Assembly: GCA_004151065.3 (NCBI GenBank)
Contig: NWUY0300024497.1
Span: 4,350-26,724, forward strand
From: Larix sibirica
Taxonomy: Eukaryota > Streptophyta > Pinopsida > Pinales > Pinaceae
Reading direction: 5' to 3'
Length of the DNA: 22,375 nucleotides
This document shows positions 9,646-18,491 of the stretch, in pieces. Under the pieces are notes generated by a model, which was given only the letters and a program-made list of their open reading frames with translations, was not told the origin of the DNA and made no database searches. Both the position numbers and the translations under genes were made by a program. The stretch's first letter is position 1; each line of letters starts with the position of its first letter.

Positions 9646-9935
9646 CATAAGACATATTCATTTCATAACTTAATTGATTAACACATTCAAAGGTAGAGAC
9701 ACTAACACAAGAAAAATAAGTGCCATATTTGATAGGTGAGCGTAGGCCAAATAACTTATAGAGAGAAATAGCTCATGAGATGATGAATTAAAAATGATAC
9801 TTTAGATGTGTACTTATATGCAACTCAAGAGGTAGTGCACCCTCCTCGAGAGGGTTTATGGGACCAAATAATATTAAGTAGGTTGGCCTTAACTAAGCTT
9901 AGTAATTATAATATCACATTACAATTAATGTCAGT
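9646..9935. other. Spacer between gypsy remnant and minisatellite block
   Basis: No gene is recognised. Small perfect palindromes are ACTAAGCTTAGT (9892-9903) and TGTGGCCACA just after it, near 9937. The upstream part of the gypsy integrase should lie here but was not recognised, so the element is truncated or interrupted. Confidence 0.4.
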
Positions 9936-10028
9936 TGTGGCCACATGTGAGGATTACGCCATTCTCAACACCTTGCCTTAAGCTAAACATAGGCTCATGT
10001 AAAATAATGATGAAATGTAATTGTGTAT

Positions 10029-10440
10029 GGGTTTATGTATAACCAACTCAATAAAACTAAGATTAGGTTTATGGATACCTAATTCAAATACTAATAATGG
10101 GTTTAAGGATACTCAAATTGAATACAACTAAGAGAGCTCAAACACTGAGAGCGAGTTTATGGATACCCAAGTCGATCAACCTTGAGAGTGAGTTTATGCA
10201 TACCCAGCTTGATTATAGCTCACCCAAATATATTTGAGAGTGGGTTTATAGATATTCGACTTGAATATTGTTGAGAGTGAGTATATGGATACCCATATCA
10301 AATATATTTGTGACTTTGTTTATGGATGCGCAACTCAAATATAGTTAAGAGCGGATTTATGCATACCCAACTAAAATATAGTTGAGAGTGGGTTTATGGA
10401 TACCAAACATGACTATAACTAAGACTCCATTTATGGATAC
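10029..10440 (+). repeat. 37-bp minisatellite, array 1
   Basis: About 11 units with the core ggtttatggatacccaactc, a short variable part (aatatagtt) and gagagt. Several units are exactly 37 bp. One longer unit (52 bp, around 10186-10237) carries an extra ctcacccaaatatattt segment that contains the 12-bp palindrome CAAATATATTTG. No coding potential is visible in any frame. Confidence 0.85.
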
Positions 10441-10656
10441 TTGCTAACCCCCAAATTGCAAGGGGAAATTTGAGGGTTAACTTCCATCTTGATTTCCTTA
10501 AACTTGTGGTTTGATGATTACATTCAATGTTTTATATGGTTCAACAACTATTCTACTTCAAGGTTCATCCACATGTGATGATTACACCATTCTCAACACC
10601 CCACCTTAAGCTAAATAGGGGGTCATGCAGAATAATGATGAAATGCAAGTGTGTGT

Positions 10657-11064
10657 GAGTTTATGGATAACAAATTCAATAAAACTAAGATTAGCTTTAT
10701 GGATACCTAAGTCAAATACGAATTGGTTTAAGGATACCCAACTCGAATACAACTAAGAGATCTCATACACTGAGAGTGGTTTTATGGATACCTAACTCGA
10801 TCAATGTTGAGAATAAGTTTATGCATACCTAGATTGATTATAGCTCACCCAAATATATTTGAGAGTGGGTTTATAAATACCTGACTCGAATATTGTTGAG
10901 AGTGAGTATATGGATACCCATGTTGAATGTAGTTGTGATTGTGTTTATGGATGTGCAACTCAAATATAAATAAAAGTGGGTTTATGGATACCCAACTCAA
11001 ATATTTCTTAGAGTGGGTTTATGGATACCCAGCTTGATTATAGTTAAGACTCCATTTATGGATA
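10657..11064 (+). repeat. 37-bp minisatellite, array 2
   Basis: The same order of normal and long units as in array 1, offset by 628 bp. Examples are gagtgggtttatggataccc at 10983-11034 and a long unit with the ctcacccaaatatattt insert near 10840-10865. Conservation of unit order shows that the whole array was duplicated as a block rather than expanded unit by unit. Confidence 0.85.
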
Positions 11065-12054
11065 CTTGTTAACCCCCATATTGCAAGCGATAATGTGAGG
11101 ATTAATTTCCATCTTGATTTCCTTAAACTAGTGGTTTGATGACTACATTTAGGGTTTTCTACGGTTCAGTAGCTATTCCACTTCAAGTTTCATCTGATTA
11201 TGGGGAGTTTCTATTTTATCAATTCTCCTACTTTTTAGGATCCAGTGTTTTAGGGTCAGTATGACAGATCTAGTGACATATTCTTGGTCCTTGCAAACAT
11301 TATTGCACAAACTAGCATGTACAATTAAATCCCATAAGAACATTTCTATCCCATGAGAAACCAAGAGGGGATACCCACTATCAACTTATTAAATCCCTCT
11401 TCAATTTTAGGTTTCCTCTCCTCTAGCTCAAGAGGGTTATCCCTAGGAACTAGGATTAGTAAAGTTAGATATTGAGACAGAAGGTGATATGAGAGAGTAT
11501 CTTTAGCAAAACATTTTTGTCTTTTGTAGTATAAGAATGTGATGGGAGGATGAAGAGACTACTGCCAATCCAAACAAGAGAAAATGGATTGAATGGGTAG
11601 ATCCAAGAGGGAAATTTCACAAATGGTTTAAAAAAGAGCCTCTAAAGCATGCCACAAGAAACCCTAAAAAATGAATGTTAAAAATAGACTAGGAGGGCCC
11701 AAAAGGTGCCATATCAAAACATTTTTAATTAGGGAGTGACTTATACAATGAAGTATTACATGCAACAACTCTAGAAAATGATAGGAGTAGGTTAATACAT
11801 TTAATACATCAAAGGGAAATAGAGGGAGAGCCTTCCAATATGGTAATACCCTTCTCATATGGTCCCAGAAGAACAATTTCTAGTTGCTTTCTACACATCA
11901 ATAAGAGAATTTAGAAATAAAAACATAAGCCTCACATTGATAAGAGAAGACCCTTATGCTGTACATATGCACCAACAAATATATGTCCATTAATATCCAA
12001 GGAGAGAAAACTCCAAAGATCCAACCATGAGAAATGGAGTAGAGCGGAAAGCCT

Positions 12055-12061
12055 TATATAA
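12055..12061 (+). promoter_or_regulatory. TATA-like site in the non-coding repeat
   Basis: TATATAA lies in gccttatataactttgg, shortly after a purine-rich stretch. The diverged relative at 17450-17457 has TATATAGG at the matching place. Conservation in two old copies mildly favours a real promoter, perhaps of an LTR. Confidence 0.35.
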
Positions 12062-12320
12062 CTTTGGATTCCTCTTCCTTCTATAATAAAATAAAAATAA
12101 ACATCCTTGATCTAGCCTAGGGATGAGTAAAGAAACAAAAATACTCCAACTACATGCATAAAATAAGCTAATAAAAGCCACATGTACAAGTCTCAAAGAT
12201 GAATGAATGGAACACCTCCATCAAATGAGGACCAAATGATAAGCAAAAAACCAACATCTAGCCTCGAAAGGCTCTCTAATGGAAGTGCTTCAAGCGAAAA
12301 GGTATCCATAGCAATAAATG

Positions 12321-12338
12321 AACCCTAGATCTAGGGTT
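12321..12338. repeat. Perfect 18-bp palindrome of two inverted teloboxes
   Basis: AACCCTAGATCTAGGGTT equals its own reverse complement. Each half contains AACCCTA, the core of the plant telobox. The copy at 19748-19765 is identical. Confidence 0.9.
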
Positions 12339-13552
12339 TGACCCCATATACCTCCTCCAATTCCAAATAACCTCCATCAAACCATTAGAGTGCACAACAA
12401 GCCCTCTAGAGTATAACACTACATAAAAAAATGACATAGAATGATAGGTGGGACACCTCTAAGTTGATCATGCTCCATGAATAAGATCCAAAAAATGAAT
12501 GCTCCCTCAACCAATCATGGGAATATGTGAAATAAAGGATCTCCAAGCAATACATCCCACTATAATGGTATAGATATGTGTGCAAGCCATCCTTCAAGTG
12601 GATCATTTCATCAGTTAAGGTTAGAACCAATTCAAATATTCTACAATGGCCACTCATGTGGCTCCCCAAGTGAATTCTCCATCAAATAAGGCATATATGA
12701 GTATGTGAGCGACCTCCAAGGAGTGGAGGATACCCTCCTTTTGAACTCATCAAGGATCAAGACCTCAAAACATGTGGAATGAATTCCATTCACTAAATGA
12801 TGTCCACATATCAACAAACTCATTAATCTATGTGCGAGGGCTAGATCCATGGACTAAAGAGGCCATTCATAAATAATAGAAGCATCCAACTAGAAATCAA
12901 GGTGGAAATGATAGTTACCACATTATGAAGAAGGGAAAAAACCCTTCTAAAAACCAATAACATGCCTCCACACATGCCAAGATAGAGAAACAGGGATAGC
13001 ATTCAACCAATAATGATACATAATGGAGGCGAGATGCAAACCATGTGCTAAGAACCAAGGGCGCTCCAATAAAATGATAGCCAATCATGTGATGATGTCA
13101 ACCAAGTCTCTAGTATAAATGGCACACTAAGGGAAAACAATCACAAGCAATCCATAAGTGCAAATAAATCCTCATTAACTAGAGTGCTCCACCAAATATG
13201 ATAGTCTATGTCTTGAAGAAGTCAAAATGGCCCAAAAATTCTAGGGAACTCCCATGGAAAAGACTCCAATTACCATCTCATAAGGTAAACAAGCCAAGTG
13301 CTTCACAAGAAGATGAACAATTTGTCATAAACAAGTGCAACATCAACTCCTCCTACATTCCATAGCTACTATCATGAATATCCATCAATCCATCATAATC
13401 ACTAGGCCATCCATACCTCCATCAACTTGGAACCCCCCATTGAAGGTGTGATGAAAATCACATGTGGATATGCATGCCAAGTGAGGGGTAACAACAAGCT
13501 CACAAGTCCAATGAGCATTTTTCTAAATACATACATGACAGTGCAAGAATCT

Positions 13553-13650
13553 CTATTTTTTAGATTTTCCTATTTTTTAGATGTTGGCATAGTTGTTTTC
13601 TCAACATTCTAAGACTCCTAATTTTTAGGAATTTTTTTTCTATTTTTTAG
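13553..13650. repeat. Clustered CTATTTTTTAG motif
   Basis: CTATTTTTTAG occurs at 13553-13563, 13570-13580 and 13640-13650, and the variant CTAATTTTTAG at 13618-13628. A fifth variant, CTACTTTTTAG, lies apart at 11228-11238. The motif has inverted ends (CTA and TAG). It could be an eroded microsatellite or a binding site. Confidence 0.7.
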
Positions 13651-13947
13651 GAAGGGTCGTTGCTATTTTTGACAAGTCTATTTTTACTAAGGGAAAAGAC
13701 AATGGCTTGCTTCCAATGTGGAGTTTTTGAATTTTTTGTTGGGTTTTGGTTTAGACAGAGGATATGTGGTTTGTTTGCAAATTGTTTAGGTTGATTATCG
13801 ACATGTAGAAACTAGATAGAGGTATATCATTGCACCCATGTTGTCTCATGATGTGGCATTCATGACATCATTTAAGTGGAGTGAATTGATATTCTTGGTG
13901 TCCTTTGTCTCTCTTCAGGTTCGAGTTGGTCTACTTATGTCCACTAA

Positions 13948-13953
13948 CACGTG
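13948..13953. promoter_or_regulatory. G-box CACGTG
   Basis: The palindromic plant G-box core CACGTG lies in aacacgtgac, about 460 bp before the TATA box at 14410. G-boxes bind bZIP and bHLH factors. A six-base motif is expected by chance every few kb, so the evidence is weak. Confidence 0.3.
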
Positions 13954-14409
13954 ACTTCAAAGAACACGAGTTACCTAGATTTGCAAGAGGGCGCATGAGT
14001 TAGTACTATTATGGGAGTTTAAAATTCAATTTAATTTCTTCCAATTAACTACATCTTCAATTATCCATTTAATTTGAAAAATCATAAAATTAGATCTTAG
14101 CATGCATGAAGAGAGACAATTGGACTAGTTTGCATTCCTTGGTCTAATTTGGCACTTGAGAAGTTGATTTGTGCATGGTAATGGACTAGTTCAAAAGTAG
14201 ATAGAGTCACACAAGGAGAGAGTTAATGTAAATACACATGAGAGTTTGCATAGATGGATATTGAACTATTAGTGGAAGTAGAACATATTATTTCTACAAG
14301 GTTTTAATCTCCATTAGGCTGCACCATGCACGAGTTTGACTTGGAATTCAATCTCTCTTTGTCACAAATCTACATTGCATGGATTATTGGTTTCTCCTCC
14401 CCTATTTTC

Positions 14410-14417
14410 TATAAATA
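14410..14417 (+). promoter_or_regulatory. TATA box candidate
   Basis: TATAAATA in ttttctataaataagag is close to the plant TATA consensus. It is followed by an A- and C-rich stretch typical of a plant transcript leader (ctcatcgacactcaacaaca). No coding sequence follows, so an LTR or other element promoter is more likely than a gene. Copies lie at 15832-15839 and 21837-21844. Confidence 0.45.
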
Positions 14418-14942
14418 AGAGTTAGAGAATATTGGAAAAATATTGAATTATTTTTACAAGTTCATGAGATCTTCGCAACCATCCTCATCGACACTCAACA
14501 ACACGTTCTTCACTACACATTTGGAATTGATAAGGAAACCCCTAATATTTTGAATTCATGTTGGATTTCCCACCTTTATGCTAATATTTAATCATACATA
14601 TTCTTATATGTTGCCAGATCTTGTAATATTTTAGGTTGTTTCCATGTAAAAATCGTGTGTTCATTGTTCATATTGCTGCCTTTAATGCCTTTGCTTTGAG
14701 TCTCCTTCACTTAAAGCGCACATTCTAATTCATCGACTGTCATTTTTGCTACAGAAAATAACTAAAGAACTATTCCCACATTTTGCACTTTATTTTATCA
14801 GATTTTGTCTATTCTCAAGTGTCTTGGGGCACTTCGAGGGAGTCTCATTTATTGATTTACCTATGAGTTTTACATGCAGTTTTTAAACATAAATTACAAT
14901 AGAAAATCACTTTAGAGACATCCCCTGTATCTAGAAAGCACC

Positions 14943-14943
14943 N
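14943..14943. other. Assembly gap (1 N)
   Basis: The base before the N ends version 1 of the 1.42-kb segment (cacc) and the base after it starts version 2. The last 1,421 bases of the left contig equal the first 1,421 of the right contig, so this looks like an unmerged dovetail overlap. Confidence 0.95.
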
Positions 14944-16364
14944 TCTAAATACATACATGACAGTGCAAGAATCTCTATTTTTTAGATTTTCCTATTTTTT
15001 AGATGTTGGCATAGTTGTTTTCTCAACATTCTAAGACTCCTAATTTTTAGGAATTTTTTTTCTATTTTTTAGGAAGGGTCGTTGCTATTTTTGACAAGTC
15101 TATTTTTACTAAGGGAAAAGACAATGGCTTGCTTCCAATGTGGAGTTTTTGAATTTTTTGTTGGGTTTTGGTTTAGACAGAGGATATGTGGTTTGTTTGC
15201 AAATTGTTTAGGTTGATTATCGACATGTAGAAACTAGATAGAGGTATATCATTGCACCCATGTTGTCTCATGATGTGGCATTCATGACATCATTTAAGTG
15301 GAGTGAATTGATATTCTTGGTGTCCTTTGTCTCTCTTCAGGTTCGAGTTGGTCTACTTATGTCCACTAACACGTGACTTCAAAGAACACGAGTTACCTAG
15401 ATTTGCAAGAGGGCGCATGAGTTAGTACTATTATGGGAGTTTAAAATTCACTTTAATTTCTTCCAATTAACTACATCTTCAATTATCCATTTAATTTGAA
15501 AAATCATAAAATTAGATCTTAGCATGCATGAAGAGAGACAATTGGACTAGTTTGCATTCCTTGGTCTAATTTGGCACTTGAGAAGTTGATTTGTGCATGG
15601 TAATGGACTAGTTCAAAAGTAGATAGAGTCACACAAGGAGAGAGTTAATGTAAATACACATGAGAGTTTGCATAGATGGATATTGAACTATTAGTGGAAG
15701 TAGAACATATTATTTCTACAAGGTTTTAATCTCCATTAGGCTGCACCATGCACGAGTTTGACTTGGAATTCAATCTCTCTTTGTCACAAATCTACATTGC
15801 ATGGATTATTGGTTTCTCCTCCCCTATTTTCTATAAATAAGAGTTAGAGAATATTGGAAAAATATTGAATTATTTTTACAAGTTCATGAGATCTTCGCAA
15901 CCATCCTCATCGACACTCAACAACACGTTCTTCACTACACATTTGGAATTGATAAGGAAACCCCTAATATTTTGAATTCATGTTGGATTTCCCACCTTTA
16001 TGCTAATATTTAATCATACATATTCTTATATGTTGCCAGATCTTGTAATATTTTAGGTTGTTTCCATGTAAAAATCGTGTGTTCATTGTTCATATTGCTG
16101 CCTTTAATGCCTTTGCTTTGAGTCTCCTTCACTTAAAGCGCACATTCTAATTCATCGACTGTCATTTTTGCTACAGAAAATAACTAAAGAACTATTCCCA
16201 CATTTTGCACTTTATTTTATTAGATTTTGTCTATTCTCAAGTGTCTTGGGGCACTTCGAGGGAGTCTCATTTATTGATTTACCTATGAGTTTTACATGCA
16301 GTTTTTAAACATAAATTACAATAGAAAATCACTTTAGAGACATCCCCTGTATCTAGAAAGCACC
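14944..16364. repeat. 1.42-kb segment, version 2 (start of a contig)
   Basis: It is the same as 13522-14942 apart from c at 15451 and t at 16221. It runs on without a break into tgcccaaatagagagg at 16365. Its TATA box is at 15832-15839. No gene is seen. Confidence 0.95.
15832..15839 (+). promoter_or_regulatory. TATA box candidate (version 2)
   Basis: TATAAATA, identical in context to the site at 14410. It is probably the same genomic site seen twice because of the unmerged overlap. Confidence 0.4.
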
Positions 16365-16467
16365 TGCCCAAATAGAGAGGTATTTAGTAAGTGATAAGGA
16401 TACATCACCTACAATCACCGCTCCAATTTGTTTCCCTGTTAGGAGTAGATTTGCATGATAAATATTC

Positions 16468-16512
16468 CCAACTCAAATATACCTGAAAGTGGGTTTATGG
16501 ATACCCAACTTG
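16468..16512 (+). repeat. Single surviving 37-bp minisatellite unit
   Basis: cccaactcaaatatacctg followed by aaagtgggtttatggatacc matches the core of the arrays at 10029-11064. Only about one and a quarter units are present. Either the array expanded after the families split or this copy lost its array. Confidence 0.75.
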
Positions 16513-17449
16513 TCATAAGGTTCACCTTAGCATAAAGTGATTATTACACCTTTTTAATCAACACCCCCACTTAATTTGAATAGGAGGATTCATATATAAT
16601 TCATTACATCACAAGATACCCCCCTAAAAATTAAAGAGGAACCAAACAACACTATTATGGTCAATCAATCAAGAAAATCAATGAGGATTTTACAATTGTA
16701 TAGTGGAAAAAATACATTTTGTTACCTCTCAAACCCTCATTTCTTGAGATAACGTCATAAATCTCAAGTGAGGCCTTTGAGGAACTAAAAGAGGGATTAC
16801 CTCACATTCCCTATTTTCTCATTAGGTCGACACTCATCTAGCTCAAGGGGGGCTTCCCTAGATTAGGATTACAAGAGCTATGCAATAAAATCGAAGGTGA
16901 AGTGAAGAGATGGCTCTAATAAAACAAGTTGATAAAAGATAAAAAATAATATGATGAATGGACTAGAGACTAGTGTCTTTTCATTGGGAAAATGGGGTCA
17001 CATCAAGACTTAATGGGAGACCATCCTAATGAGGAAAAATGGTTGTTGAGGTTGCAAAGTACAAGCTACAATAGTCCATCTCCTTTTTGTCCTAAGTTGT
17101 AGAAATATATCTAATGATATTACTAGAGCATATAAGATCCAATCTTATTGAGATTATAACTATCAAGAATATAATATATGTGCATTTAACTAGTCATAGA
17201 GCAAGATTGCATCAATAAAAATAATCCATTGATAAACTTAATAGAAAAAGGATGGGTGTTACCTAATTCAAAACTCAATAAGAAATTCCAAGCCAATTTC
17301 ATCAAGAGAGGATAACATTATGGTTTATAAGATACTCTCATCCATGAAGCACTATATCGATCCTCCAATCACATCAAATAAATATTCCATTAGGCTCAAA
17401 GGGATTTCTCCCAAATCCAACATTACATAAAATGGAGAGAGAAAACCAT

Positions 17450-17457
17450 TATATAGG
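17450..17457 (+). promoter_or_regulatory. TATA-like site in the diverged repeat
   Basis: TATATAGG lies in gaaaaccattatataggtttgagctcc, aligned with TATATAA at 12055 in the related repeat. It is a possible element promoter. Confidence 0.3.
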
Positions 17458-17773
17458 TTTGAGCTCCATCTCCTCAGGAATAAAAATGTATTTGTTTTCC
17501 TAGATCCATGAATTTATCCAAGGAAAACAATACTATAACATACAAAAATATTACCATAACACATAGGTGTGTTCTTCTAGAAAAAAATACCCATACAAAT
17601 ACTTAAGAAAGGAAGCTAAATACATGTGATGCCACATGTTATCTTCCTCAATATCCATGTTGACACAATGTTCCACGTGTATTCTTCATTTTCAAGTTCC
17701 TCCTCAAGAGAGTTGTTTATAGACAATCCGTCAGTGCGTACACTAACCGATCTCCCTAGCCCGAATGGTTCAG

Positions 17774-17774
17774 N
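17774..17774. other. Assembly gap (1 N)
   Basis: Directly after this N the sequence jumps back to a near-exact copy of 10348 onward, in the middle of a minisatellite unit. A breakpoint inside a unit and exactly at an N favours a contig join over a biological boundary. Confidence 0.95.
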
Positions 17775-18083
17775 AGAGCGGATTTATGCATACCCAACTA
17801 AAATATAGTTGAGAGTGGGTTTATGGATACCAAACATGACTATAACTAAGACTCCATTTATGGATACTTGCTAACCCCCAAATTGCAAGGGGAAATTTGA
17901 GGGTTAACTTCCATCTTGATTTCCTTAAACTTGTGGTTTGATGATTACATTCAATGTTTTATATGGTTCAACAACTATTCTACTTCAAGGTTCATCCACA
18001 TGTGATGATTACACCATTCTCAACACCCCACCTTAAGCTAAATAGGGGGTCATGCAGAATAATGATGAAATGCAAGTGTGTGT

Positions 18084-18491
18084 GAGTTTATGGATAACAA
18101 ATTCAATAAAACTAAGATTAGCTTTATGGATACCTAAGTCAAATACGAATTGGTTTAAGGATACCCAACTCGAATACAACTAAGAGATCTCATACACTGA
18201 GAGTGGTTTTATGGATACCTAACTCAATCAATGTTGAGAATAAGTTTATGCATACCTAGATTGATTATAGCTCACCCAAATATATTTGAGAGTGGGTTTA
18301 TAAATACCTGACTCGAATATTGTTGAGAGTGAGTATATGGATACCCATGTTGAATGTAGTTGTGATTGTGTTTATGGATGTGCAACTCAAATATAAATAA
18401 AAGTGGGTTTATGGATACCCAACTCAAATATTTCTTAGAGTGGGTTTATGGATACCCAGCTTGATTATAGTTAAGACTCCATTTATGGATA
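18084..18491 (+). repeat. 37-bp minisatellite, second copy of array 2
   Basis: Same unit order and lengths as 10657-11064, with one substitution seen (g10799 to a18226). Lack of any unit gain or loss between the copies, in a tandem array that would change length quickly, argues that they are the same locus or very recent alleles. Confidence 0.9.

Larger units (their letters stand above)
9940..11190. repeat. Two tandem higher-order blocks, about 628 bp each
   Basis: Block 1 (about 9940-10565) and block 2 (about 10566-11190) share the same layout. Each starts with ccacatgtga.gattac.ccattctcaacacc and cttaagctaa, then has an 11-unit minisatellite. Each ends with aacccccaaattgcaagg-like sequence, cttgatttccttaaact and gtggtttgatga. 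Matching landmarks are 625-628 bases apart. The blocks differ at many positions, so this duplication is old and genuine, unlike the near-identical copies farther right. Confidence 0.8.
11191..13521. other. Non-coding repeat body with no recognised domain
   Basis: Several minus-strand ORFs of 63-87 codons (11173-11364, 11664-11876, 11990-12196, 12406-12669, 12641-12850) and a plus ORF (13427-13612) overlap in different frames and match no family I know. The plus strand is rich in ctccatcaa-like words. A TATA-like site lies at 12055-12061 and a perfect palindrome at 12321-12338. The part 11340-12200 has a diverged relative at about 16755-17640. I interpret it as the body of a non-coding retroelement, without proof. 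Confidence 0.45.
10348..14942. repeat. 4.6-kb segment repeated at 17775-22369
   Basis: Every landmark recurs 7,427 bases to the right without insertions or deletions. I counted about 12 substitutions in 4,595 bp, for example g10799/a18226, t11884/c19311, g11961/t19388, t12414/g19841, a12941/c20368 and g13031/c20458. The right edge is the N at 14943 and the partner's left edge is the N at 17774. Confidence 0.95.
13522..14942. repeat. 1.42-kb segment, version 1 (end of a contig)
   Basis: It recurs at 14944-16364 (offset 1,422, two substitutions: 14029 and 14799) and at 20949-22369 (offset 7,427, five substitutions). It contains four CTAWTTTTTAG motifs, a G-box, a TATA box and a T-rich 3' half. 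No coding region is seen. Its right end is the N at 14943, and in the other two versions the sequence continues with tgccca. Confidence 0.95.
16365..17773. repeat. Diverged relative of the 10,560-12,200 repeat
   Basis: There is no gene. From about 16440 it shares anchor words with the earlier repeat: a minisatellite unit (16468-16512), gattattacacc..tcaacacccccactta (compare about 10578-10612) and tctagctcaaggggg..tccctag..aggatta (compare about 11421-11460). Further anchors are gaaggtgaagtgaagaga..ctaataaaac (compare 11480-11512) and ccaaatccaac..aaatggaga..ccattatata (compare 12013-12060). Identity is clearly lower than in the near-identical copies, so it is a separate old family member. 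An inverted repeat CTTGAGAT/ATCTCAAG lies at 16743-16750 and 16761-16768. The 60-codon ORF at 17626-17808 crosses an N and is not credible. Confidence 0.65.

Noticed and set aside
10029-11064. CRISPR-like array
   Set aside because: The 37-bp units follow each other directly with diverged repeats and no unique spacers of constant length. This is a plant minisatellite.
11173-13612. Set of 61-87 codon ORFs as a small-protein cluster, seemingly conserved in a second copy
   Set aside because: The apparent conservation at 18600-21039 comes from the near-identical 4.6-kb repeat, probably an assembly duplicate, so it is not evidence of selection. The ORFs overlap in different frames and resemble no family.
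13522-16364. Two tandem 1.42-kb copies as a pair of LTRs
   Set aside because: There is no internal region between them, only one N, and no TG..CA ends or primer-binding site at the edges.
17626-17808. 60-codon ORF with a serine run
   Set aside because: It crosses the N at 17774, where two contigs are joined, so the frame is artificial.
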